A stretch of DNA of 14,363 bases from Desulfobacterales bacterium (GTDB taxonomy: Bacteria; Desulfobacterota; Desulfobacteria; Desulfobacterales; UBA11574). Positions 1 through 6,216 of the stretch are shown piece by piece; within the stretch, counting starts at the first letter, position 1; every line of letters starts with the position of its first letter. The stretch is taken from positions 1 through 14,363 of the forward strand of contig JAUVTO010000025.1 in assembly GCA_030601485.1 (NCBI GenBank), given 5' to 3'. The notes beneath the pieces are model-generated. The model made no database searches and had not been told where the DNA came from. It worked only from the letters and a program-made list of their open reading frames with translations. A program made the translations under genes and the position numbers.

Positions 1-28
1 CACTTCACACTTAATTGTCTAAGCAATT

Positions 29-50
29 TTTTACCACAAAAAACACAAAA
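29..50 (+). repeat. Short dispersed repeat upstream of hisC (CCACAAA..CACAAAA type)
   Basis: This 22-nt stretch matches 11348-11369 at 20 of 22 positions; the two differences are at 33 and 43. Both copies carry CCAC, an A-run, CAC and an A-run, and both lie a short way upstream of an aminotransferase start codon (22 nt here, 38 nt at the other copy). A related pattern (CCACCAAGGCACAAAG) forms the arms of the dyad at 11263-11335. It appears to be a fragment of a dispersed intergenic repeat. It also argues against extending hisC upstream to a TTG at 15, because that extension would translate this repeat. Confidence 0.5.
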
Positions 51-71
51 ATAATTACTAAGCGCCTAAAT

Positions 72-1160
72 ATGAAGTTATCTGTTCCCGATTATATTTT
101 ATCAATAAAACCGTATACCCCCGGAAAACCCTTAGAAGAGCTTGAAAGGGAATATGGTATCGTTGATTCCATAAAACTCGCCTCTAATGAAAATCCTCTG
201 GGTCCTTCTCCCATGGCGGTTAAGGCCATCAAAAACGCTATTGGAAAACTGAACCGGTATCCTGACGGAAGTGGTCATGATTTTATTCAAAAAATCTCTG
301 AACATCTGGGTGTATCCCCGAAGAACGTTGTTTTAGGAAACGGTTCCGATGAAATTATAGGTATGCTTGCCTGCGGATTGCTTCAGCCGGGTGATGAAGC
401 CATTCTTCCACATCCTTCCTTTCTGATGTACGAAATAACGGTTCGTAGCGCCGGTGCAACACCGGTATTTGTCCCCCTGAAGCTGCTTTCAATCGATCTG
501 CAAGCAATAAAAAATAGGATTACATCAAGAACCCGCATGGTTTTCCTGTGCAATCCCAACAATCCCACCGGAGCGGTTGTTTATAAAAAAGATTTTGAAA
601 ATTTTCTGAAAAAGATTCCACCGGACGTGATTGTTGTGGTGGATGAGGCGTATATTGAATTTGTTCGTGATCAAAACTGTGCGAAAAGTGTTGAATATCT
701 TGATAACGTCAGACCGTTGGTTACGCTTCGAACCTTTTCCAAAGTTTATGGTCTGGCCGGACTTCGTATCGGATATGGCGTTATGCCGGATAAAATAGCA
801 AATCTGTTGAACAGGATCAGACTGCCGTTCAATACCAATTCCCTGGCTCAGGCCGGCGCCTGTGCAGCGCTTGAAGACACTGTTTTTTTTGAAAAGGTCA
901 TAACACTCATACATCAAGGTCTCGATTTTTTATATGATTCGCTGGACAGGCTGGGAGTAAAATACTTTCCAACACAAACGAATTTTATCCTGATAGATGT
1001 TTGCAAAGACGCTGATGAAATTTATGAAAGGATGCTAAGACAGGGTGTTATTGTAAGGTCCATGAGATCGTATGGTTATCCTGATTATATAAGAATCAAT
1101 GCAGGACTTCATGAAGAGAATGTCAGATTTATCAAGGCTCTTGAGAAAAGCCTAAAATGA
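72..1160 (+). CDS. hisC: Histidinol-phosphate aminotransferase HisC
   Basis: PLP-dependent class I/II aminotransferase that transfers an amino group between glutamate and imidazole-acetol phosphate to give L-histidinol phosphate, in cytoplasmic histidine biosynthesis. Visible family motifs in order are SNENPLGPSP, RYPDGSG, GNGSDEII, NPNNPTGAVV (substrate and PLP binding), VDEAYIEF, then RTFSKVYGLAGLRIGYG with the PLP lysine at K224, and YIRINAG near the C-terminus. I chose ATG 72 (362 aa, MKLSVPDYI..., the usual family length and N-terminus). The frame stays open to a TTG at 15, but those 19 codons are repeat-like and unlike HisC. No strong Shine-Dalgarno is visible at 72. No other his genes are in view. 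cmk starts 15 nt after the stop, suggesting co-transcription. Related aromatic or other aminotransferase specificity cannot be excluded, but the motifs favour HisC. Confidence 0.93.
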   Translation: MKLSVPDYILSIKPYTPGKPLEELEREYGIVDSIKLASNENPLGPSPMAVKAIKNAIGKLNRYPDGSGHDFIQKISEHLGVSPKNVVLGNGSDEIIGMLACGLLQPGDEAILPHPSFLMYEITVRSAGATPVFVPLKLLSIDLQAIKNRITSRTRMVFLCNPNNPTGAVVYKKDFENFLKKIPPDVIVVVDEAYIEFVRDQNCAKSVEYLDNVRPLVTLRTFSKVYGLAGLRIGYGVMPDKIANLLNRIRLPFNTNSLAQAGACAALEDTVFFEKVITLIHQGLDFLYDSLDRLGVKYFPTQTNFILIDVCKDADEIYERMLRQGVIVRSMRSYGYPDYIRINAGLHEENVRFIKALEKSLK

Positions 1161-1175
1161 TACGAGACTTTCATT

Positions 1176-1853
1176 TTGAAACGTCTAATTATCACAATAG
1201 ATGGTCCGTCAGGGGCAGGTAAGACAACGGTAAGCAAAATACTGGCTGATCATCTGGGATACAGATATATTGATACGGGTGCACTTTACAGAGGGGTTGC
1301 CTTAAAAGCGATGGCATCGGGCCTAAATCCCGATGACGATACCGGCCTTGAAACTGTTTTAAGCTCCCTGAAAATGGAATTTTTGTACGGTGAAAAAGGG
1401 TTGCGTCTGATATCAAACAATTCGGATATCACGGATAAAATCCGAACGCCTGAAATATCGATGTTTGCTTCGGCAGCTTCTGCAAGACCGGTTGTAAGAA
1501 ATTTCCTTTTGGATTTGCAAAGGGATCTGGGCAGGGAAAAAGGCGTTGTGTTTGAGGGGCGTGACATGGGTACCGTGGTGTTCCCTGATGCTGATGTGAA
1601 GTTTTATCTGGATGCATCACACAAAACCAGGTCGCTCAGACGATACCAAGAATTAAAATCGGAAACCTCTCAAACATTACAGAACGTGGAAAAGGATATC
1701 AAACGCCGGGACAAAAATGACAGTGCCAGAGATTTGGCACCCTTAAGGCCCGCAAAAGATGCTGTTATAATAGATTCCACCCATTTTTCCGCACAAGATG
1801 TTGTTGATCGGATGGTGAATGTTATTGAGAATAAAATAATCGTTGTTTTTTAA
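1176..1853 (+). CDS. cmk: Cytidylate (CMP/dCMP) kinase
   Basis: Phosphorylates CMP and dCMP with ATP in cytoplasmic pyrimidine nucleotide salvage and supply. The 225-aa product is close to the roughly 227 aa of the E. coli enzyme. It opens with a P-loop, GPSGAGKTT, at about residues 10-18, followed by YIDTGALYRG (CMP binding), EGRDMGTVVFPDADVKFYL, and RRDKNDSARDLAPLRPA, the lid and arginine-rich region typical of Cmk. The start is a TTG at 1176. No in-frame ATG lies between it and the upstream in-frame stop at 1158-1160; an ATT at 1173 is the only other nearby candidate. The upstream GAGAC gives a weak ribosome site. hisC ends 15 nt before, and rpsA follows after 82 nt. The cmk-rpsA order is a long-conserved bacterial pairing. 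Confidence 0.95.
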   Translation: MKRLIITIDGPSGAGKTTVSKILADHLGYRYIDTGALYRGVALKAMASGLNPDDDTGLETVLSSLKMEFLYGEKGLRLISNNSDITDKIRTPEISMFASAASARPVVRNFLLDLQRDLGREKGVVFEGRDMGTVVFPDADVKFYLDASHKTRSLRRYQELKSETSQTLQNVEKDIKRRDKNDSARDLAPLRPAKDAVIIDSTHFSAQDVVDRMVNVIENKIIVVF

Positions 1854-1935
1854 TAATTACTCTGATATCAAAATCGGTTATTCTATGTTGTATTGATTAT
1901 AGCTAAATAAATTGGACTAGGGGGTATTTTGTTTA

Positions 1936-4173
1936 ATGGAAAATCTTGAAAAAAACGATTCAACCAAAGATTTAAGCTTAAACGCTTCGTCTGATGAATC
2001 TGTTGGCAAGCAATCAGATGAAGCGGGTATTGAGGAAAAAGAAATATTGAAAACCGATACGTCTGTTGAAGATGCATTGTCCCAAGACGTGCAAAATGAG
2101 AGTGACGGTCCGGTGGAAATCCGGGAAACGGATGAAACACCGGTGGAAAACCGGGAAACGGATGAGACACCAGTGGAAGTCCGGGAAACGGATGAAACAC
2201 CGGTGGAAATCCGGGAAACGGATGAGACACCGGTGGAAATCCGGGAAACGGATGAAACACCGGTGGAAGTCCGGGAAACGGATGAAACACCGGTGGAAAT
2301 CCGGGAAACAGATGAGACACCGGTGGAAATCCGGGAAACAGATGAGATACCGGTGGAAGTCCGGGAAACGGATGAGACACCGGTGGAAGTCCGGGAAGCA
2401 GGTGACAGTTTAGAATCTGTTCAAAAACCGAGTGAACAATCAGAGCCTGATCAAGAACCGAGTGTCAGCCCGGAAAAAGTTCAAAAACCTGCCGACGACA
2501 TGGAAAGCTTGATGGATATGTATGAAGAAAGCTTCAAGCGTTTTGCTGAAGGGGCGGTTGTTACCGGCCGGATAATTTCAGTTGATAAGGATCATGTGTT
2601 GGTTGACATCGGATATAAATCAGAGGGACAGATACGCACTCAAGAATTCATGGATGAAGATGGAAATTTAAACGCCAATGTTGGTGATCCGGTTGATGTC
2701 ATGGTAGAATGGTGGGACGACGAAGAAGAACGTGTCGTCCTTTCCAAAGAAAAGGCAGCCAAGGTCAAGATATGGGAAGAGATTAAAAAAGCTTATGAGG
2801 AAGAGAGAACGGTTGAGGGCATTATTATAAATCGTGTCAAAGGCGGCTTTTCCGTAGATATAGGTGTCCAGGCCTTTTTACCCGGTTCACAGGCAGATTT
2901 GCGTCCCATCCGCAAGCTTGATGAGATGGTTGGAAAAACATTTACTTTCAAGATCCTAAAATATAATCGAAAACGAAGCAATATCGTTTTATCAAGAAGG
3001 GCTATTCTTGAAGAGGAGCGCAGCGCCAGCCGAACGGCAACATTAGCTTCCATCCACGAGGGTAAGGTTGTTGAGGGTATTATAAAGAATATCACGGAAT
3101 ATGGAGTGTTTGTTGATCTTGGCGGTGTGGACGGCCTGCTCCATATTACAGACATTTCATGGGGACGAGTTAAACACCCTTCGGAGCTCTTTTCAGTCGG
3201 TGATAAAATCACCGTAAAGGTTCTTAATCTTGACCTTGAAAAGGAGAGAGTTTCATTGGGCAAGAAACAACTTACCGAAGACCCCTGGTTAACCGCTTCA
3301 GAAAAATATCCTGTCGGTTCCCGTATTATTGGAAGGGTTGTCAGTCTGACAGATTATGGCGCATTTGTTGAATTGGAAGAAGGTATTGAAGGACTAATTC
3401 ACGTTTCTGAAATGTCGTGGACCCGAAAAATTCGTCATCCTTCCAAAGTCGTTTCCGTGGGTGAGGAAGTCGAGGCCGTGGTGCTTGACATCAGGCCTGA
3501 AAACAGACGGATTTCTCTTGGCATGAAGCAGGTTGTTCCGAATCCGTGGGACGTCATTAGTGAAAAGTATCCTGTAGGTACAACTATTGAAGGTAAAATC
3601 AAGAACATCACCGACTTCGGTCTTTTTATCGGTATCGGTGAAGGAATCGACGGCCTTGTTCATATTTCTGATATTTCCTGGACAAAACGGATAAAACATC
3701 CATCGGAGTTATATAAGAAAAATGATGTGATTCAGGCCATAGTTCTTGATATTGAGAAAGATCAGGAACGGTTTTCTCTCGGGGTAAAACAGTTGCAGAC
3801 GGACCCATGGAAAACCGTGGGCGAACGGTATGAAGTCGGGAAAGAGATAACCGGTACGGTGACGAATCTTACAGATTTCGGGGTTTTTGTGGAACTGGAG
3901 GAAGGTATAGAAGGACTTGTACATGTGTCTGAAATCAGCAAGGAAAAAGTAAAAACCCCCGTCGGTAAATTTAACATCGGCGATGTCATCACCGCCAGAG
4001 TTATGAATATCAACAGCGTGGAAAGACGGATCGGCCTTTCAATCAAGCGGCTTGAAATTGAAGATGAGCAGAGCTTGCTGACCGAGTATGTCAATAACGT
4101 GGGACCCGCGACGTCAACCTTCGGAGAGATTTTACGTGAAAACCTTCAGGAAAAGTTGAATGACGACAATTAA
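1936..4173 (+). CDS. rpsA: Ribosomal protein S1 with long acidic repeat-bearing N-terminal extension
   Basis: S1 binds mRNA on the 30S subunit and helps load transcripts for initiation. The 745-aa product is much longer than E. coli S1 (557 aa). Six S1 (OB-fold) domains are visible, at roughly residues 205-275, 291-365, 375-447, 460-533, 547-620 and 634-705. Domains 3-6 carry the typical (Y/F)G(V/A/L)F(V/I) and GL(V/I/L)H(V/I)(S/T) motifs. Domains 1 and 2 are divergent, as in the 30S-anchoring domains of other S1 proteins. Ahead of them lie about 200 acidic, low-complexity residues. Residues 60-149 are nine 10-residue units of the type VEIRETDETP, with a partial tenth after them. Start ATG 1936 has AGGGGG at 1919-1924, 11 nt upstream. 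The gene follows cmk as in many bacteria. The extension is in frame with the S1 domains without a stop, so it should be translated unless a downstream start is used. No obvious Shine-Dalgarno precedes the methionines near residue 190. Confidence 0.96.
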   Translation: MENLEKNDSTKDLSLNASSDESVGKQSDEAGIEEKEILKTDTSVEDALSQDVQNESDGPVEIRETDETPVENRETDETPVEVRETDETPVEIRETDETPVEIRETDETPVEVRETDETPVEIRETDETPVEIRETDEIPVEVRETDETPVEVREAGDSLESVQKPSEQSEPDQEPSVSPEKVQKPADDMESLMDMYEESFKRFAEGAVVTGRIISVDKDHVLVDIGYKSEGQIRTQEFMDEDGNLNANVGDPVDVMVEWWDDEEERVVLSKEKAAKVKIWEEIKKAYEEERTVEGIIINRVKGGFSVDIGVQAFLPGSQADLRPIRKLDEMVGKTFTFKILKYNRKRSNIVLSRRAILEEERSASRTATLASIHEGKVVEGIIKNITEYGVFVDLGGVDGLLHITDISWGRVKHPSELFSVGDKITVKVLNLDLEKERVSLGKKQLTEDPWLTASEKYPVGSRIIGRVVSLTDYGAFVELEEGIEGLIHVSEMSWTRKIRHPSKVVSVGEEVEAVVLDIRPENRRISLGMKQVVPNPWDVISEKYPVGTTIEGKIKNITDFGLFIGIGEGIDGLVHISDISWTKRIKHPSELYKKNDVIQAIVLDIEKDQERFSLGVKQLQTDPWKTVGERYEVGKEITGTVTNLTDFGVFVELEEGIEGLVHVSEISKEKVKTPVGKFNIGDVITARVMNINSVERRIGLSIKRLEIEDEQSLLTEYVNNVGPATSTFGEILRENLQEKLNDDN
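2111..2399 (+). repeat. 30-bp coding tandem repeat (minisatellite) in rpsA
   Basis: Units of exactly 30 bp start at 2111, 2141, 2171 and so on to 2351, giving nine full copies; a partial tenth from 2381 decays after about 2399. Units 1 and 5 are identical, and the others differ at only a few positions. Variable positions include ATC/AAC/GTC (Ile/Asn/Val), ACG/ACA, GAA/GAG and one ACA/ATA. The encoded unit is VEIRETDETP with net charge about -3. Because 30 is a multiple of three, gain or loss of units keeps the S1 domains in frame. The near identity of the units implies recent expansion or homogenisation. There are no spacers, so this is not a CRISPR array. Confidence 0.95.
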
Positions 4174-4243
4174 ACGTCTTGTAATTTCTACAACTTATTG
4201 AAGTTAGATGAATTTTAGGGGACTTGAGTTTTTGCCCTATACA

Positions 4244-4267
4244 TGGAATAATGGAATGTTGGAATGA
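4244..4267 (+). repeat. Three 8-bp TGGAAT direct repeats overlapping the sppA start
   Basis: Three consecutive octamers, TGGAATAA, TGGAATGT and TGGAATGA, run from 4244 without gaps. The third contains the ATG at 4264. The GGA of the second copy (4253-4255) lies 8 nt before that ATG and could serve as the ribosome binding site, so the repeat may supply both the site and the start codon. The 90-nt gap after rpsA shows no other clear signal. Confidence 0.6.
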
Positions 4268-5166
4268 TGTTTTCCCGAAGGCATCCATATCTTTTTTTTA
4301 TCCTTACTTTTTCGTCTGTTGTTGCGACAGCAATGATAGTAATGACGTTTCTGTTTGTCCTCGGTACAAGGGATGCTGAATTTGAATTCGGAGAGAAGGT
4401 CGGCATCATAGAACTCAAGGGCATTATTACGGATTCTAAAAATGTAATCAATCACCTAAAGCGCTTCCGGGAGAATAACTCTATCAAAGCCATCGTGATC
4501 CGTATCGATTCTCCGGGGGGCGCCGTTGGTCCTTCACAGGAAATCTTCAGGGAAATCAGAAAGACTTCGAAATCAAAAAAAGTTGTGGCTTCCATGGGTT
4601 CAATTGCTGCTTCCGGAGGATATTACGTTGCCGCAGGGACAGACGGAATTGTTGCCAACCCAGGGACAATAACCGGCAGCATCGGTGTTATCATGGGGTT
4701 TACGAATTATCAGCAACTGCTCAGTAAAATCGGATTGGTTCCCATTGTAATCAAAAGCGGTGAATACAAGGACATGGGATCTCCGGTTCGAAAGATGAAG
4801 CCTGAAGAAAAGAAAATCCTTAAAGATTTTGCAAGAAAAATTCACAGGCAATTTATTCGAGATATTGTTGAAGGCAGAAAGATGGATAAAGCCAAGGTGG
4901 AATCGCTTGCTGATGGACGTATCTTTACCGGAGAAGAATCAAAAGAACTGGGTCTGGTAGACCGGATCGGAAATCTTGAAGATGCCGTTGAATGGGCCGG
5001 CCGTCTGGGTGGTATTAAAGGGAAAATCTCGACAGTTTATGCCCGGGACAAAAAATTTTCACTTATAAAATATATTATGGATTCATCTGCTAAAACGTTA
5101 TTAAATCGAATCACGGATCCATCTTTGTCCGCAGACTATTTATATGCACCGGAAAAAGACCTTTAA
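4264..5166 (+). CDS. sppA: Signal peptide peptidase SppA, short (36-kDa) type, S49 family
   Basis: Membrane-anchored serine protease that degrades cleaved signal peptides. At 300 aa it is the single-domain form, about half the length of the E. coli enzyme. Residues 1-8 are short and basic (MMFSRRHP) and about 9-34 form one hydrophobic segment, a signal anchor that would place the catalytic domain outside the cytoplasm. The nucleophile lies in GSIAASGGYYVA (Ser117) and the general-base lysine in KSGEYKDMGSP (Lys169). The 52-residue Ser-Lys spacing equals that of Bacillus subtilis SppA (S147/K199, from recalled family knowledge). NPGTITGSIGVIMG and DGRIFTGEESKELGLVD are further S49 signatures. 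ATG 4264 and ATG 4267 are both possible starts; GGA at 4253 gives better spacing for 4264. It lies 90 nt after rpsA on the same strand. Its 3' end faces the convergent YciO-like gene across a repeat-filled gap. Confidence 0.95.
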   Translation: MMFSRRHPYLFFILTFSSVVATAMIVMTFLFVLGTRDAEFEFGEKVGIIELKGIITDSKNVINHLKRFRENNSIKAIVIRIDSPGGAVGPSQEIFREIRKTSKSKKVVASMGSIAASGGYYVAAGTDGIVANPGTITGSIGVIMGFTNYQQLLSKIGLVPIVIKSGEYKDMGSPVRKMKPEEKKILKDFARKIHRQFIRDIVEGRKMDKAKVESLADGRIFTGEESKELGLVDRIGNLEDAVEWAGRLGGIKGKISTVYARDKKFSLIKYIMDSSAKTLLNRITDPSLSADYLYAPEKDL

Positions 5167-5186
5167 CCCCAAACCCCGATCTAATA

Positions 5187-5220
5187 ATCAATAATTAATT
5201 GTTAATTATTAATTATTGAT
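5187..5220. repeat. AT-rich perfect 13-bp inverted repeat after sppA
   Basis: ATCAATAATTAAT at 5187-5199 is exactly the reverse complement of ATTAATTATTGAT at 5208-5220, with an 8-nt loop (TGTTAATT). The stem contains only one G-C pair, so it is a weak terminator candidate. It lies 20 nt after the sppA stop and ends 4 nt before the MITE-like element. Confidence 0.75.
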
Positions 5221-5224
5221 AAAC

Positions 5225-5343
5225 TCGTAAAAAGTCCTAAAACCGTCATGCCGGACTTGATTCGGCATCCAGAAGCCATTGAATTCACTGGATTCCGGCT
5301 TTCGCCGGAATGACAAAAAAGGGTGTTTTTCGACTTTTTACGA
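5225..5343. mobile_element. MITE-like palindromic element, 119 bp, non-coding
   Basis: Perfect 12-bp terminal inverted repeats, TCGTAAAAAGTC (5225-5236) and GACTTTTTACGA (5332-5343), enclose two diverged inverted copies of a palindromic module. The left copy reads GTCATGCCGGACTTG then ATTCGGCATCCAG. The right copy reads CTGGATTCCGGC, TTTC, GCCGGAATGAC and contains a perfect 8-bp hairpin at 5292-5311. The right module, read on the minus strand, is a GTCATTCCGG..CCGGAATCCAG palindrome of a kind I recall as widespread between genes in many proteobacteria. AAC flanks both ends (5222-5224, 5344-5346), a possible but statistically weak 3-bp target duplication. It contains no ORF, so any movement would need a transposase encoded elsewhere. 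Lying between convergent genes, it could form a large hairpin in transcripts from either side. Confidence 0.7.
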
Positions 5344-5351
5344 AACCGTCA

Positions 5352-5378
5352 ATTATTAACCATTGATTATTAACCATT
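5352..5378 (+). repeat. Direct repeat ATTATTAACCATT x2
   Basis: The 13-mer ATTATTAACCATT occurs at 5352-5364 and again at 5366-5378, giving a 14-nt period. It is followed by a degenerate AT-rich stretch to about 5387. It flanks the right end of the MITE-like element, as the AT-rich hairpin flanks the left. The rest of the gap to the YciO-like stop codon shows nothing else recognisable. Confidence 0.6.
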
Positions 5379-5404
5379 ATTTATTGAACCACGAGCCTCC
5401 TTTG

Positions 5405-6013
5405 TCATTCAAAAACTGTGATGTCTCCCCGCCCTTTGCGGATAACCTCAGGCATGTCGTTAATTAGAGATATGACACTTGAAGGGTGGCCCGGGACAGG
5501 TCCACCGTCAATTACCACATCTATTCTGGGATGAAAAAAATCATGGATAAGGGATGGGTCGAAAAAATTGGTGCCATCAGGCATTGTGGCACTCGTGGTG
5601 ATAATCGGATTCCCCAGCATTTCAACAAGTTCAAGGCAAATCGGATGATCCGGCATACGTATTCCGGCGGTTTTCCGCTTGGTAAGCATGATTTTGGGAA
5701 CCAGATTGGATCCTTCCAGAACAAATGTATAAGGGCCCGGCAAAAGTCGTTTCATGGTTTTATATGCATAATTTGAGACCTTGGCATAATGACTGATATT
5801 TTTGAGTCCCGAGCAGATAAAGCTAAATGGTTTTATTCTATTTCTCTGTTTTAACTGGTAAATCTTTTCAATCGCCTTTTTATTCATAATATCGCATCCG
5901 ATTCCGTAATAGGTGTCGGTTGGATAGGCGATAATACCCCCATTTTTAAGGATCTCGACAATCTTTGTGATAAGTCGTCCCTGGGGATTTTTGGGGTTTA
6001 TTTTAATAAGCAT
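5405..6013 (-). CDS. YciO-like protein of the Sua5/YciO/YrdC (threonylcarbamoyl-AMP synthase) family
   Basis: A 202-aa single-domain protein of the YrdC fold. The family includes TsaC/Sua5, which makes threonylcarbamoyl-AMP from threonine, bicarbonate and ATP for the tRNA t6A37 modification. Visible signatures are YPTDTYYGIGCD (30-41), KQRNRIKPFSFI with the basic K55/R57/K61 cluster (about 55-66), LPGPYTFVL (91-99), GIRMPDHP (117-124), TTSATMPDG (139-147), SSVISL (178-183) and RKGRGD (192-197). The canonical TsaC motif TSANxSG is replaced by TSATMPDG, which points to the YciO branch, whose role is less certain. It therefore may not be the cell's main t6A enzyme. The C-terminal extra domain of Sua5 is absent. 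ATG 6013 is the natural start, with only a weak ribosome site. The gene is divergent from guaB and convergent with sppA. Confidence 0.85.
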   Translation of the reverse strand: MLIKINPKNPQGRLITKIVEILKNGGIIAYPTDTYYGIGCDIMNKKAIEKIYQLKQRNRIKPFSFICSGLKNISHYAKVSNYAYKTMKRLLPGPYTFVLEGSNLVPKIMLTKRKTAGIRMPDHPICLELVEMLGNPIITTSATMPDGTNFFDPSLIHDFFHPRIDVVIDGGPVPGHPSSVISLINDMPEVIRKGRGDITVFE

Positions 6014-6206
6014 GACCGTTATTTATTACGGGTATTAACGCAATGTCAAGGCGACTTGTAAAAAATTCGGGCGAATAAAGATTGCAAAAAACAGTTCTAT
6101 TTGTTATTCGGTTTTGAAAAAATACACGAAAGATTCTCAGAAATATGTTCCCATGGATCGGCCTCTGAGTTTTGGATGAACAAAATAAATCGACAAAATC
6201 CTTCCT
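6014..6206. promoter_or_regulatory. Divergent intergenic region between the YciO-like gene and guaB
   Basis: About 200 nt of AT-rich sequence that must hold the promoter for guaB and probably one for the YciO-like gene. The best plus-strand pair I can see is TTGCAA (6082-6087), a 17-nt spacer, then TATTCG (6105-6110); the second box is a poor match. No strong palindrome or riboswitch-like fold is apparent. The open frame upstream of guaB from 6172 (a TTG) is probably leader rather than coding. Confidence 0.35.
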
Positions 6207-6211
6207 GGAGG
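6207..6211 (+). promoter_or_regulatory. Shine-Dalgarno fixing the guaB start
   Basis: GGAGG lies 5 nt before ATG 6217. It is the clearest ribosome site in the window. It supports ATG 6217 over the in-frame TTG at 6172, and the resulting 487-aa length matches the usual GuaB length. Confidence 0.85.
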
Positions 6212-6216
6212 AACTT

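Noticed and set aside
15..71. N-terminal extension of HisC from a TTG at 15.
   Set aside because: The extra 19 codons translate a dispersed repeat and do not resemble HisC, whereas ATG 72 gives the normal N-terminus and length.
2111..2399. Possible CRISPR array because of regularly spaced near-identical 30-mers.
   Set aside because: Units abut directly with no spacers and lie in frame within rpsA.
1883..2413. Open frames on both strands across the rpsA repeat (a plus-strand basic 115-aa frame and a minus-strand Pro/Phe-rich 165-aa frame).
   Set aside because: A 30-bp repeat without stops is open in any frame where one unit lacks a stop, so these are by-products of the array. They have no ribosome sites or family motifs, and the S1 frame is clearly the coding one.
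4174..4243. Possible terminator between rpsA and sppA (TTGTA..TACAA).
   Set aside because: Only a 5-bp AT-rich stem with no T-run; too weak to call.
5486..5776. Plus-strand open frame opposite the YciO-like gene.
   Set aside because: The minus-strand frame has full family motifs; the opposite frame has none.
6172..6216. Longer GuaB start at TTG 6172.
   Set aside because: A strong GGAGG precedes ATG 6217, and that start gives the standard GuaB length.
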